Source: Ophiura sarsii
Lineage: Eukaryota; Echinodermata; Ophiuroidea; Amphilepidida; Ophiuridae
NCBI GenBank assembly: GCA_035610835.1
Contig: CM069447.1
Location: forward strand, 40,289,437-40,353,436
Length of the DNA: 64,000 nt
Reading direction: 5' to 3'
Shown: in pieces, positions 35,801 to 45,390 of the stretch
How positions within the stretch are numbered: the stretch's first letter is position 1
How the letters are laid out: the number at the start of each line of letters is the position of its first letter
Notes under the pieces: model-generated
The model's database searches: none
What the model saw: only the letters and a program-made list of their open reading frames with translations
What the model was told of the DNA's origin: nothing
Made by a program: the position numbers and the translations under genes

Positions 35801-38406
35801 TATTACTATTTTTTTTTAGGTTTACGGTTTTATTTGTATTTTTGTCTGTCTCATCAATGGCAAATCGAAGATAAACGAACAGCTGATCAATAGGGTGTGA
35901 CCTCGTGGCCCGGGGGTCATTTTACGTAACCACAGTGAATTGTCAATCAAGATATTAGCGTGAATAGCGATTTTGTTTCCCGATGAACATTCACGAGTGG
36001 ATGTATGGATCAAATTACATGTATAATTGATCAGCTGGTCATAGTGAAACATTATGTATTGTCCTCGTGTTTATGTACACCGTAATGTATTTACGGTGTG
36101 ACATTCTTGTTCATAGTCAGCACACCTGTCTGCATAAGCTACATTACACACGCTGTGTCACAGTAGCACTCCGAGCGATCAATACTAGCAGAATACGAAT
36201 ACGAATATGAATACCGATAATAATAAAAACCACCACAACGTCCAATACAGCTGCTAGAACTTGTTTTAAACCAAACACTATTTTATAATTATGTTGAGCA
36301 AAATGAATACTTTTATTTGTCAATGACTATAATTTAGTTCCTTTTCTCGAATCAGACCCATTACGGTCCCATTCCCTGTATATTTAAAAACCTTTTCAAC
36401 CAAGGCTTTTATACCATATCCGTGGTTATCACTCTTGGTCCCCCCCCCACCCTAACCTCTTTGAGTACCAGCTGTTATAGTGCCTACGGCGCTTCGGGTA
36501 CCTGCTCTTGCCGTTCGGACCTTCGGACGCAGATGTTGACTAGGCTTATGTTGTAGCAAAAGGCCGTCACACTAGTGGGGGTCATTTTGATATTTAATCA
36601 ATGCAGTTTTGTTGATTTAAAGTACAGAATTTGTTGATTTAAAGTACAGAAATGAATACATTATATAGAAATAGTCAAGTCTCTTTTTTGAACGAACAAA
36701 ATTGGTTGGATAGATCTGAAGTTATGGTAATCATGGTAATAGAAAAGATTACATGTTCACAATAATTTCATATTCCATTTACTCATTAGCTGTATATAAA
36801 TAGAGTCAACCTCCGAAAATAAGTTGGGTAGAGCAACAAGCACAAAATGTTAAGTTTATCATTTGTTATGATATCAAAATTATACTTTGAACTTCAATTT
36901 GTTATAAAAATTAGTGCTGTTTCAGATTTAATCAAATAAAAAGTTCAAATTTAGAGAAAAATCACGATATGGTATTGCTAGAACAGATTTTAGTTTTAAA
37001 AATGAGCCCAATGTGGATTTTAAATAACCTCATGTGGCAACACTCTAGTGTCTTTTGGTCAAGCAGCCTGCAAGCATAGACGGTAAATGCCGCAAGCAAG
37101 TTCCCTATGCATGTGGGCGTGTTGTCGATGGACGCTGGTCTGCCAATTGTTGGTTGAAACATAGATCTATGGTTGATTCAACACCCAAATTGTAAGGGTT
37201 TAGCATGTTTCAGCGTGGTTGTATCAATAATTTCTAGCTTTGAACTTCCATTTGTTATATAAAGTAGTGCTTAGTATTTCAGAATTTATAAAATAAAAGG
37301 TTTACATTTTGACAAAAGTCGCGATATAGCATTTCTAGAGGAGATTTTAGTTTCAATTATTAGCCTAATGTGGCTAATTGAAATGCTAAAAAACGCGTGG
37401 CAATACTGTATTGGTTAGACAAAGTCGGGACACGTGTCCACGAGGCGTCGATTGGATTACTAGTATCTTGGCCTGTCAAACTGTCGAGAAATATATTCCA
37501 AAGTGCTCAAAAGATAGAAGCACGTAGAACTTAATGCTAATTTTATCATCGCCAGACAATGCGACACTTGTCGCCGTCATTCTCAATCATCCATCCGTCA
37601 CTCTCAATCTCCAGGGTGTACAAACCATACGATAATGTCAGAAAAAATTATAATATTATTGTCTGTGAAATGTCAGAGAAAAATGTTATCTATAGAGTTA
37701 CATAACCATAATAATTACGGTTCAGTCAGATGCCAACGTTGAGTGAGTCTATTGTATACGACGCGATTTGTTTTTCCCTTTAAAAGAAGATGTCGATCTC
37801 GTGCAATTCAATATGCCAACATGTCAGCCTTATACAATGATAACATTAAGGTATTTAAATATGGTTCAACGCATTACATGATATTGATGATAAACATGCC
37901 AACAACTTACATGACTTACCTACCATTGGCGTAATATAATTTAAATTATTCGGGTAGAAATATCGAATTATACACTTATTTGCGTAGCAATCTACAATAT
38001 TATTAGTTAAATGTTTGCATCACTATTACTCAGCTTATTGGTTACCTGATAGAATCTATTACTTTTCCAAACTTATCTGTCCACAAAATCAGCGTTTTAA
38101 ATGATCAAATCATTTTTGTAAGTGACCTGATCTTACCCTTACCATTGCAACCAAGTACTTCGAATCGAATCTGCCAATAGTCAGCAGATTTCGCTTCAGG
38201 ATGTATTCGCACTACGCGTGCAAGGACAGGTCCAGGGAAGTTTATCGTCACCATCGTCTCGGCATCGATGTTGGCATTAAAAATCTGTGTGTCATATAAA
38301 GAAACAAAATAACGAGGGGAAAATATTGTGTTATACCGTAATTAGTCTCAGTGAAAATAATCCCATCTAGATTCCAATCGGGAAGGTGTTGCATAATTTG
38401 GCCCGT

Positions 38407-38437
<31 letters not shown>

Positions 38438-41400
38438 ATTCACGTATTTAAGGTGTACAGGTATTGTGTGTGTGCTACTTTAATGAACCGCTTTTTGGGG
38501 TATGATATGTGCTGGAAAACTCCAAACATGTTAAATATGGGTCCCAAATTTTGACCTTTGTGTTCTAAATCGCAAAAGAAAACCAGTCAAATCAGCTATT
38601 TTTAGGTTAAAATACTCCTGAAAATGGGTCAGGATTTCATAAATCCAACGGCATACCCAGTCATAAATAATTTGAATAATCTACGGGATCTGATTGAGAC
38701 CTCCTCCAATTCGAAATGAGCACTCGATCTTCATTGATATAAAACATAATATGAATATATCAATTTATAAAGACGAAATATACGAAATACAAGCGTTTGA
38801 AAACAATTTCTGACATTTGTGAGTGTGATGTTTAGTACTCACCTTTACGTCTCCGTTCTCGCCTTTGATAAATATTTGCGGATCATCAGTGGTGTCCAGG
38901 AAGGTAGACACCTTCAGTTTAGTTATGTAATCGCGACTGGTAGAGGCCGCTGAGTCCCCTTGAGTTATCAACCCAGACACGTAGGTTTGATAGCCTATAT
39001 CGACTTGAATCCAGGGGTTAGGATCCAGGATCCAAGGGAAATTTTCATCGTTAAGTCGAGCGAAATGAGCTCCGAAATCCTGCCCCTCTATAATCATTAC
39101 TTCAGATGCTTGTATGTTGGCATCTGGGATGTCACCGTTCTCCATCCCCAGTGGATCGCAACAGACTGTGTGGGAAAAAAGACATCATAAAATGTCTGAG
39201 TGGCAATCAGATCAACAACAACAAAATGTATTTCCCGATGAACATTCACAAGTGGATGTATGGATCAAATTACATGTATAATTGATCAGCTGGTCATAGT
39301 GACACATTATGTATTGTCCTCGTGTTTATGTACACCTTAATGTATTTACGGTCGACATTCTTGTTCATAGTCAGCACACCTGTATGCATAAGCTACATTA
39401 CACACGCTGTGTCACAGTAGCACTCAGAGCGATCAATACTAGCAGAATACGAATACGAATATGAATACCGATAATAATAAAAACCACCACAACGTCCAAT
39501 ACAGCTGCTAGAACTTGTTTTAAACCAAACACTATTTTATACTTATGTTGAGCAAAATGAATACTTTTATTTGTCAATGACTATAATTTAGTTCCTTTTC
39601 TCGAATCAGGCCCATTACGGTCCCGTTCCCTGTAAATTTAAAAACCTCTTTAACCAAGGCTTTCATACCATATCCGTGGTTATTAATCTTGGTTCCCCCT
39701 AACTCTTTGAGTACCAGCTGTTATAGTGCCTACGGCGCTTTGGGTACCTGCTCTTGCCGTTCGGACTTTCGGACGCAGATTTTGACTAGGTTTTGACTAG
39801 GTTTATGTTGTAGCAAAAGGCCTAGACTAGTGGGGGTCATTGTGATATTTAATCAATGCAGTTTTGTTGATGTAAAGTACAGAAATGAATACATTATATA
39901 GAAATAGTCCAGTCTCTTTTTTGAACGAACACAATTGGTTGGATAGATCTGAAGTTATGGTAATCATAGCATTTCTAGAGGCGATTTTAGTTTCAATTAT
40001 TAGCCTAATGTGGCTAATTGAAATGCAAAAAAAACGCGTGGCAATACTGTATTGGTTAGACAAAGTCGGGACACGTGTCCATGGGGCGTCGATTGGATTA
40101 CTAGTATCTTGGCCTGTCAAACTGTCGAGAAATATATTCCAAAGTGCCTATGGACTAGTAATCTAATAGATTCTCCCCTCCTCGGTTCGAATCCTGCTGA
40201 ATACCTTTTGTTAGAATAAAATATTTAGTCTGTGTGTTGGAAAATGGCGTATATTTTTACTGTAGGTGAATAAATGTCGTGGCCCTGACCCCTGTCCAAA
40301 AATGTATTACAAATAAACATATTTTTGATCAAGTTTAATACGTTAGGAACATTTCTTGTGCATAAAATTTTTGCTACGACGTCTAAAAATCATCAAAATT
40401 ACGATGTTTACGATCGCATTGAGAATGCATCTTTATCGACTCAAAAAAAAAATCATATTTTTTTTTATTAAATCGGAAATAACATCCTAAATAAATAGGA
40501 CTTCTCCTTCAAAATGAGCCTAAGATGATGAAAATTGATGGAGGCAATCCGTCACAATCGCGAGTTGTAAATGATCCGTATTCTATTTGTTTTCTTGAAA
40601 TCTCACTTTACTTGCGGGCCGGGGCGAACAAAATCGACGGTATTTTCATGCCTTGACTTCTGACTGGGTTATTGTAGTTTAGATCATAGATACTAATATA
40701 GTAATTTAAAGTATAGTCAAAGAACACTTCCATCCAAGTTTGCTCACATTGAGTTGTATTGTTTTGTTTTCTTACCGTTCTGACTGCTACGATCGATTAC
40801 TCCGTACTCTTATAAGGCCTTTAAAAAGGGTTGGATTGCCCTTTCGCCTCAATTTATTTTTGGGTCGGTAGGTCAATTTATTTTATATGCCAAAGAATGC
40901 CCGAATCAAACAGGAATGTTTATCAATTTTATATTTCTTCATTTTCAAAGAAATGCATTTATCAAAGTATTCAACAGTGCTGGCTAATTAAAAAGAAAAT
41001 ATAAAAGTATCGGTGAACAGTCAAATTTTGTGCATCTAGAAGTTTAACTTTGTTCTTCGCCGGTGATGTTCTTGGACTACTGTTACATAATCGCTAATCA
41101 GCCGACTCATTTGACGTTATTTTTGTCGTTTTTCTATTCTGACATTTACTCAAGCGATTTTATAACGCGCACTTATATTCATCCTACAGGATGTTCCAGG
41201 CGCGATTGCTAGTATTTCTACGCTGCCATTAGGGATTCGTCACAATAATTTCGCTTCACGTATGTGGCTGTTGGCTATCATATCAGCACTTAAATTGTAA
41301 TAATCACCCTTTTTAACAGCTTCCCAATCTAGCTTGGGTCAATGAGGCAATTGAGACTAAGTTTCTTTGCCAATGATAACACATTGGTCACGCACTATGA

Positions 41401-41561
41401 AAACTCTCTCATTGCTTGCGTGGTATATTTCGATCGCGACAGGAGCATGCGCAGATGCGATTTTTGTGTAAGTGGTCTGTGATTTTGTCAATATTATATT
41501 TTTACTGTGATTTGTCGATCTGCATTAAATGCAAAAAGTAACAACGCCCCCGGCTGGACTC

Positions 41562-41601
<40 letters not shown>

Positions 41602-43963
41602 AATTGCGCCACGGAGGTGATTATTACTAGGCTGTTTTGGTTTGTCATGTTCACCCGTACACTTCCCCGTACACTTTCTTGCAAAGTCGGGCATCGTTTT
41701 TTTCTCAAAAGTTGCTTGCATATTGCCTTTGCTGTCGCCTTTAATACATGTGCTGTTACTTGAACTTGGAACCAACGTTTAATTTGAACTGTCTATTTTC
41801 AATAAAAAAATACTCCAATACGGGAAAAAAATCAGAAAAGCTCACAGACAACAAATAAGAACATCATTTTACTCGACCTAGAATTTCAATCAACGGATTT
41901 CAATCATCGGCAAAACCCGATGATGTGAGTGACGTCATTTAATGAGCTCATTAGCATAATTTATGTCCGTGAAATATACAATAGGGTTTTGGTAGTGTCA
42001 CGGCGATTCTATAACTCACAACCTCATGACACAACCTCATGATTATAAATCCCGTGCTGTTCTGCTGAACCACGCGTGATCACGACTGAACATAGTTGTA
42101 TTCCAGTATCGAACAATACTGGTATACCTGGGACCCAAAGGACAACTTTTTCTTATCACATACCATCGCAGATTGGGGTCCCCAGCCGTATATCTGAAGG
42201 GCAAGTATGTTCACACTGGTATCCGTCACAGTAGCCATCATCACACTGAAACCAACAGAAACACATTAGTCAACAAATCAACATTTCATATTATAACAAA
42301 ACACAATACATTAAGCAACAGTAGAAACCGGTGGTATTGCTTTACAATTTGCATCTTGATGTTAAGAATACGACGCTGTAATGAATGGTATGGTTTAGAT
42401 TTAAATTAGACCTGGAGTGAGACTCGTAAACCATTCGATGCATAATTGCATTCAATATAATAATTATATGTAACTACACGCATTGGTATCAGCAATACTT
42501 CATTATTTCTCTACACCATCAAGCTAAACATCACAAAATATTACTTTGGTGCCTATCGTAAAAGTCTATGTCACTTATACGTACAAGTAATACATACTGC
42601 ATCGATACCAGAATAATATGCGTTTGGGTTATTCAGTAAAACTCATGATTCAGTAAAACTCATGATTAAGTTTTATATATAACAAGGGATGATATATTTG
42701 TTGACGATTTCTGTTATTAACACTGTCCACGCGGCTTTTGGTTTTACCAAATACAAAACAGAGTTTTCAGAAACCTTTCGTAATGTAATTTATATAGAAA
42801 TAGATATCTTGAATGAAGTAGCATTACATTTATTTATCATACTACTTTATGAAGCCTATTATAAGCCCATAGCGAACTTGTCCCGGCCTATAGACGAACC
42901 TTTTAGTCTTTATCCTTTATTAATTAATTTACAGGAAGGCCTGGGGCACTGAAAGTGTGGTTGTATGTAGCCAAGATATAAATCTTTCATTTAAATATTA
43001 ACAATTGATGATGGCGTATAAGCATGATTCTAGCAGAATCTATGACGAGCGAATCTCAATTAAATAAACGCGAAGATCAAGCAAATTGTACCAGCTGAGT
43101 GAGTGAAATGAATAAATAATATATAGACCCGGACAAACTGGTGAGAATTAAATTAACAAAGACCTTCAAAATACACTGTCTCGAACCCGGTCCCTCTCGC
43201 ACTCGCGGCGATAGGTTAATCCACTAGACCACAGGGACTGTGCTTACATGGATACCAGACGATCGAGCATTTATGTATACAAAGTCTTTGTTGAAAGCCT
43301 CTAGCAGCCTCTAATCTTTCATTTAATGAAAATAAGTATATTCAACCTAGTTGACGTCTCTAGGCCATTCCAAATGAAAACGAGGCGAACATTCCCCACT
43401 CTCCCCTATTCTGCAGACGCCTGCCGCGTGAAAAATGTTAAAACATTGGCCTAGCGTTAGCCAGAATACAAAGAAAAAACAAGTACACAAAGAAAACACG
43501 CAATGAAATGTTTTATGAAAGGACTAATCCAAACAAACATTCCTTTGTTAGAAAACATATCATGAGTTTCGATGAATAGCAAAACATATAACTCTGGTCA
43601 TCAAATAGCCTAGTGCCTATTTTGTAGTACTGTCTTAGATACCTCATGTCCATTTTCGTCATGTTGATCATAGTAGCTCCAACCAGATTTCGTTATGTAA
43701 TCTTCCGGGTAGTCTGCCTTGGTTGCATCGTTGATCATACAGACCCGATCCACGCCGTGCCAGTTGAAAGAGACGCACTCCAGCACTCTATTGCAATATG
43801 TTGCACATCCTAAGTAATTACGAGCATTAATACCACTCTCCAAGATGTGATTTTGCAGCATGAACCCCGCGGCGTGTTTTGTGTATGCCGCCTGAGTGCA
43901 CTCTAGTCCCGATACTAGCAATATGATACAAGGAAACATGCTATGAATATACATGCTTTGCAC
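21386..43963 (-). CDS. Complete seven-exon gene for a secreted PAN - F5/8C - C-type lectin protein (414 aa)
   Basis: Joining exons 43963-43643, 42245-42164, 39165-38843, 38284-38143, 28124-27981, 24385-24297 and 21529-21386 gives 1245 nt: 414 codons plus TAG, no internal stop. Every junction is GT-AG and phases agree (0, 1, 0, 1, 1, 0). Layout: signal peptide about 1-26, PAN/apple 27-107, Cys-rich linker 108-135, F5/8C about 136-289, C-type lectin domain 290-414. No transmembrane segment follows, so the product is probably secreted and binds glycans or surfaces. The exact role is unknown; the domains suggest innate immunity or adhesion. Introns are packed with mobile elements; intron 4 (10 kb) holds a satellite and a dead retrotransposon. 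A TATA-like ACATATAATTA lies about 45 bases before the ATG. No canonical AATAAA was found in the 550 bases after the stop. Extra symmetrical exons could have been missed. Confidence 0.85.
21688..24056. mobile_element. 2.4-kb palindromic element filling intron 6
   Basis: Ends ATACAGGGTGTATC and its inverse at 24040-24056. Inner arms pair in two nested zones: 22360-22540 with 23815-24010, and 22546-22810 with 22940-23180. No coding frame. Low-complexity taaataattttt units occur at 22698-22730. The element lies wholly inside the intron between exons 7 and 6. Confidence 0.78.
24297..24385 (-). CDS. Exon 6: middle of the C-type lectin domain
   Basis: An 89-nt exon after a pyrimidine-rich acceptor (tttctccttt...ttaaag), donor TCG/gtaagc, phase 1 in and 0 out. 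The peptide NYWIGFQDRDKEGTFEW continues VDGTS, the WIGL..D...EG.F.W.DG block of C-type lectins. The acceptor lies at the edge of a block also found at window position 1. So an equivalent exon of a paralogue should sit immediately left of the window. Confidence 0.86.
25358..25945. repeat. Member of the 36.4-37.5 kb repeat family, inserted in the duplicated block
   Basis: Shares the ggttccgtgccctgta start with 36366 and the caaattt..gaaaaaa..tcac and agattttagttttaaaa blocks with 36945-37000. Contains a short direct repeat of taagcatagctcaaggctc (25503-25553). Confidence 0.65.
26187..26262 (+). repeat. tRNA-derived SINE head, second copy
   Basis: Paralogous to 2736-2815 within the duplicated block. 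A box TGGTGTAATGG is kept; the B box has decayed (GGGGTCAAATCC). Confidence 0.6.
26853..27035. mobile_element. hAT-like MITE with G and C homopolymer core
   Basis: Ends CAGTGGCGTAAC and, inverted, TAGTGGCGTAAC, the common hAT terminal sequence. An imperfect 8-bp target duplication flanks it (GAACACAG at 26845, TAACACAG at 27036). Inside, about 29 G at 26870-26898 face a C run at 26944-26965, able to pair. Confidence 0.72.
27375..27688 (-). mobile_element. tRNA-Lys-like SINE, minus orientation
   Basis: Reverse copy of the 13360-13640 SINE. The head reads TGGCGCAGTGGGTAGAGC, an anticodon arm with CTCTTAA (Lys CTT type), and B box GGGTTCGAGTT. The body carries the same ctcttgagtaaggcactt module and ends near gatcgaccgcctttacc. 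Confidence 0.78.
27689..27850. repeat. Two partial ends of the TTAA MITE family
   Basis: Direct copies of cg(t/c)gtggaaagtgttaaataatcaa at 27687 and 27829. They match the right terminus of the 111-353 MITE. They sit just downstream of the exon 5 donor. Confidence 0.55.
27981..28124 (-). CDS. Exon 5: first part of the C-type lectin domain
   Basis: A 144-nt exon, acceptor ttatattccag, donor GCCG/gtaatt, phase 1-1. The peptide VWIINGDFSYHF, TFSQAETDC, GAFLASIHSVEEQDFM is the start of a C-type lectin domain (helix 1, first conserved Cys, helix 2). The usual CY before the first helix is SY here, and there is no N-terminal Cys pair, so this is a short-form domain with four cysteines. A small inverted-repeat element sits about 55 bases upstream of the acceptor. 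Confidence 0.86.
28179..28498. mobile_element. ~320-bp inverted-repeat MITE next to exon 5
   Basis: The start AGGTGTTTCCATAAGG..GACCCCCTTTTT mirrors the end AAAAAGGGGGTCGCTTTATAG. It is related to 14640-14975. It lies in intron 4 about 55 bases before the exon 5 acceptor. Confidence 0.75.
28500..29040. other. Intron 4, no gene seen
   Basis: A+T-rich sequence between the MITE and the dead retrotransposon, with no recognisable feature. Confidence 0.4.
29041..30176 (+). pseudogene. Dead RTE-like retrotransposon, endonuclease part
   Basis: 29430-29553 reads GTWNVRTLYQGGKLEFLLNH and GVSETNW. The frame then shifts: 29554-29808 reads GYTILWSGKYTIHRAGV and IIQVYAPILADSESE, and 29820-29900 reads DILMIIGDLNAKVGDD. 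These are endonuclease (EEP) motifs. At least two frameshifts and a deletion near 29950 disable it. The upstream 250 bases resemble the 5' leader of the element at 49.7 kb. The reading resumes at 34614 after a large insertion. Confidence 0.8.
30701..33935. repeat. ~168-bp satellite, about 20 units
   Basis: Units of 155-172 bp recur with 'gagagaaattttagtcgtc', 'gtgatacgtaactcaaaa', 'tgtgagcacaattctgg' and 'taggccggagctgg'. Variants recur in order: 'cctgggccggagctgaaat', then 'ggctaggccggagctaga' with 'cacatcc', then 'aaacataatg' with 'ccaatcatttc', then a unit missing 'gattcgt'. This gives a higher-order repeat of about 500 bp. It lies in intron 4 of the lectin gene and within the inverted-repeat element. 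Confidence 0.92.
34090..34312. repeat. Possible retroelement 3' end
   Basis: Inside the right part of the 4.4-kb element. A stretch ending in 'gataccgaaataaa' followed by (TCAAAA)n-like tcaaaatcaaaatcaaatca resembles the tail of a CR1/L2-type element. There is no coding part. Confidence 0.4.
34614..35395 (+). pseudogene. Dead RTE-like retrotransposon, reverse transcriptase part
   Basis: Continues the copy begun at 29041. It shows EKAPGFDCIISEEV, a broken segment with stops near 34765 and 34860, then DFEKAFDSVWQNGIW and KVGVRQGCIISPLLFN (35014-35230). The FADD box is damaged: a frame change is followed by VANDIAIIA. It ends near 35395 without a 3' tail. Confidence 0.82.
35979..37507. repeat. 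Direct repeat, long copy (partner 39231-40147)
   Basis: 35979-36735 matches 39231-39965 almost base for base; 37328-37507 matches 39966-40147. The 592 bases between (36736-37327) are missing from the partner. Within it, 36890-37170 and 37245-37410 are diverged internal repeats of one another, so the partner probably lost a segment by recombination between them. Confidence 0.88.
38143..38284 (-). CDS. Exon 4: end of the F5/8C domain
   Basis: A 142-nt exon, acceptor gacacacag, donor AATG/gtaagg, phase 0 in and 1 out. The peptide reads IFNANIDAETMVTINF, then ARVVRIHPE and FEVLGCN. This is the standard end of a discoidin domain: an ARxVRxxP strand and the final LGC that pairs with the first Cys of exon 3. 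A long G homopolymer sits in the intron just upstream of this exon at 38407-38437. Confidence 0.86.
38407..38437. repeat. G homopolymer of about 31
   Basis: Lies in intron 3, about 120 bases upstream of exon 4 on the minus strand, where it is read as poly-C. Length is likely uncertain. Confidence 0.85.
38843..39165 (-). CDS. Exon 3: first part of the F5/8C (discoidin) domain
   Basis: Codons 135 (split) to 242, acceptor cccacacag, donor AAG/gtgagt. It starts VCCDPLGMENGDIPD and continues with ASEVM, NPWIQVDIG, LITQGD and YITKLKV. These are the classic blocks of the coagulation factor 5/8 C (discoidin) fold: opening Cys, LGMENG, NPWIQVDLG, GI.TQG. The domain binds phospholipids, glycans or collagen in known members. 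It needs exon 4 for its C-terminal Cys. This exon and exon 4 lie between two copies of a near-identical repeat (about 36.0-37.5 and 39.2-40.1 kb). Confidence 0.88.
39231..40147. repeat. Direct repeat, short copy (partner 35979-37507)
   Basis: Begins tttcccgatgaacattcac just upstream of exon 3 (minus-strand sense) and ends at ttccaaagtgc. Exons 3 and 4 lie between the two copies. Confidence 0.88.
40150..40200 (+). repeat. tRNA-like fragment
   Basis: Contains a perfect B box (GGTTCGAATCC at 40182-40192) and an A-box-like TATGGACTAGTAAT 35 bases before. Stems do not form well. Probably a SINE head relic immediately after the direct repeat. Confidence 0.3.
40205..41390. other. Intron 2, no gene seen
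   Basis: A+T-rich sequence with no recognised gene or element between the direct repeat and the CACTA-ended transposon. Confidence 0.4.
41393..41997. mobile_element. Non-autonomous CACTA-ended transposon carrying tRNA-Asn, copy 2
   Basis: Nearly identical to 6500-7103 and with the same ends, but flanked by a different 5-bp direct repeat, TCACG (41388-41392, 41998-42002). Two copies with independent 5-bp duplications show that the whole unit, including its tRNA gene, moves as a transposon. Confidence 0.85.
41545..41618 (-). tRNA. tRNA-Asn(GTT)-like gene inside a transposon, copy 2
   Basis: Identical in sequence to 6652-6725, including the A-C first acceptor pair and G-G T-stem mismatch. Internal RNA polymerase III promoter boxes are intact. 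Confidence 0.72.
42164..42245 (-). CDS. Exon 2: Cys-rich linker
   Basis: An 82-nt exon (codons 108-134 plus one base) between the acceptor tttcag and the donor G/gtatgt. It enters in phase 0 and leaves in phase 1, as its neighbours require. The peptide starts CDDGYCDGYQCEHTC and has five cysteines in 27 residues. It resembles half of an EGF-like or other small disulfide module but is too short to assign. A CCAGTATCGAACAATACTGG palindrome lies 42 bases downstream of the donor in intron 2. Confidence 0.7.
42717..43441. mobile_element. Expanded TTAA-MITE relative, reverse orientation
   Basis: Starts ttaacactgtccacgcggc and ends gccgcgtgaaaaatgttaa. 42717-42780 is the reverse complement of the right end of the 111-353 MITE. 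The interior is longer and holds the tRNA-like sequence at 43188-43250. It lies in intron 1 of the lectin gene. Confidence 0.6.
43188..43250 (-). repeat. tRNA-Glu-like fragment
   Basis: On the minus strand: TCCCTGTGGTCTAGTGGATT, then a degenerate anticodon arm, then B box GGGTTCGAGAC. The 5' part matches tRNA-Glu well, but the 3' acceptor strand is not complementary. A SINE head or pseudo-tRNA. Confidence 0.5.
43643..43963 (-). CDS. Exon 1: signal peptide and PAN/apple domain
   Basis: Codons 1-107, ending in phase 0 at the donor GAG/gtatct. There are in-frame Met codons at 1, 4 and 9; the hydrophobic run FPCIILLVSGL after Met9 is a signal-peptide core, with likely cleavage near TQA/AYT. Residues 27-107 have the PAN/apple pattern: Cys in GCATYCNRVLEC, then SFNWHGVDRVC, then a WSYYD end. 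PAN domains bind proteins or carbohydrates. The most upstream Met was chosen; Met9 is equally possible. Confidence 0.8.
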
Positions 43964-44214
43964 AATACATGTATATCAACTTCGAAAGTCAATTTGATCT
44001 TGTAATTATATGTATCCACCTAAGAGCAGCAGTGCCCTCAAAATTGAGATTACTCATACCCTTACCACAGAATATTTTATTTCAATTTTGCTATCATACG
44101 CAAGCGAATATATCAAGAAGCAGGCCTCTTTAATATGTATTGTAGTTAAGATATGTAAATACATGTAATAATGAATAACATAAATATTAATATAAGTCAG
44201 ACTGGCTTTAATTA

Positions 44215-44358
44215 GGGGTTCAATAAGGTTTCGGAGTTGTTTATCTTGAATCGACAACGGTAAGACGGGTTTATTTTGCGAGGGCAGCCCGAGCAAAATA
44301 AACCCGTCTTACCGTTGTCGATTCAAGATAAACAACGACGAAGACCTTGTTGAACCCC
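44215..44358. repeat. Perfect palindrome with 13-base loop, inside a longer one
   Basis: 44237-44280 and 44294-44337 are exact reverse complements (about 44 bp, including aagacgggtttattttgc). The pairing continues with a few mismatches to ggggttcaa at 44215 and ttgaacccc at 44358. It lies about 250 bp upstream of the lectin gene start. Confidence 0.85.
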
Positions 44359-44444
44359 GTTCAACAACGACCAAACATATTTACATCATTCATATGTGAA
44401 TAGCGGTTTGAAAAATTGTTGAAAACAAGTAAAAAACGTGGTTT

Positions 44445-44862
44445 AAAGGAATGGTCCCGCAAGCACAACATTGAGCATTATTTGTTAGAAAAATAATTAT
44501 CGAGCCGAAATTTCGTAATTATATAGAACAAAACACCATACTAGTCACAAAAATGAATAAAAACTGCCATCACTCAATATTCAATTTTTAAAATTCGCGG
44601 CGATCGAAAGTCCCGGTGTCGATGACGTCATGGGTATCGGTGCTAAAATTTGCGCATGTGCATTGTATAACTATGACATCATCGACACTGGGACTTTCGA
44701 TCGCCGCGAATTTTAAAAAGTGCATGTTGAGAGATTGCGGTTTTTATTTGTTTTTGTCATAAGTGTGGTGTTTTGTGCTATATAATTACAAAAGTTGGGC
44801 TCGATAGTTATTTTTCTAACATATAATGCACACTTTTATGCTTGCGGGACACCTCCTTTAAT
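44445..44862. mobile_element. Foldback MITE with ~185-bp arms
   Basis: 44445-44632 pairs with about 44675-44862: gtcccgcaagca, gttagaaaaataa, aattcgcggcgatcgaaagt and gtgtcgatgaNgtcat occur inverted on both sides. The loop is about 40 bases. No coding frame. Confidence 0.82.
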
Positions 44863-45239
44863 AGGCTTAATTTGACATTAAAAAAATAGCTGCTCTTTAA
44901 AAAACGGAACAAAATGTTTACGTTTTATTATTAATTAGACCCTTATTTGGACATCGTCCGTTCCCTGTACATGGGCGAGGGAACTTCTGAATGGGATGGG
45001 TTACAAAAGGTAAACATTAGAGAAGACAAATTATTGCGCAAGTAATTGTGGAATTTAAAATATTTTGTAAATAGCATTTTATTCACACACCACCATTAAC
45101 ATTCAGAGAAAAATTAAATCAAGAATGCGTTTAATTTACATAACACATTTTGATATATGTTTACAGAATATTTGTATCAAATTAAACACACCCCTCCATT
45201 TCAATAGTGCTACGGTCCAAATAGATCTGAGGGATGTCA

Positions 45240-45390
45240 TTTCACCGCGCGATGATACAAAATTGCGATTCTCTTGTGCTGGGTAGCGGCCGTTTCGGCT
45301 AAAATTGTGGCTTTAGGAATGATCCGTGACATATGGCCCTCGCCAAAAATATTTTCCTCAGGGATATAGCTACATTTTGGTATATAAAGC
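45240..45390. repeat. Diverged repeat shared with 53570-53690
   Basis: Both copies carry 'ttcggctaaaa', 'gtggctttaggaa', 'cctcgcc' and 'gatataggtatatttcgg'-like blocks in the same order. No further structure was recognised. Confidence 0.5.
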
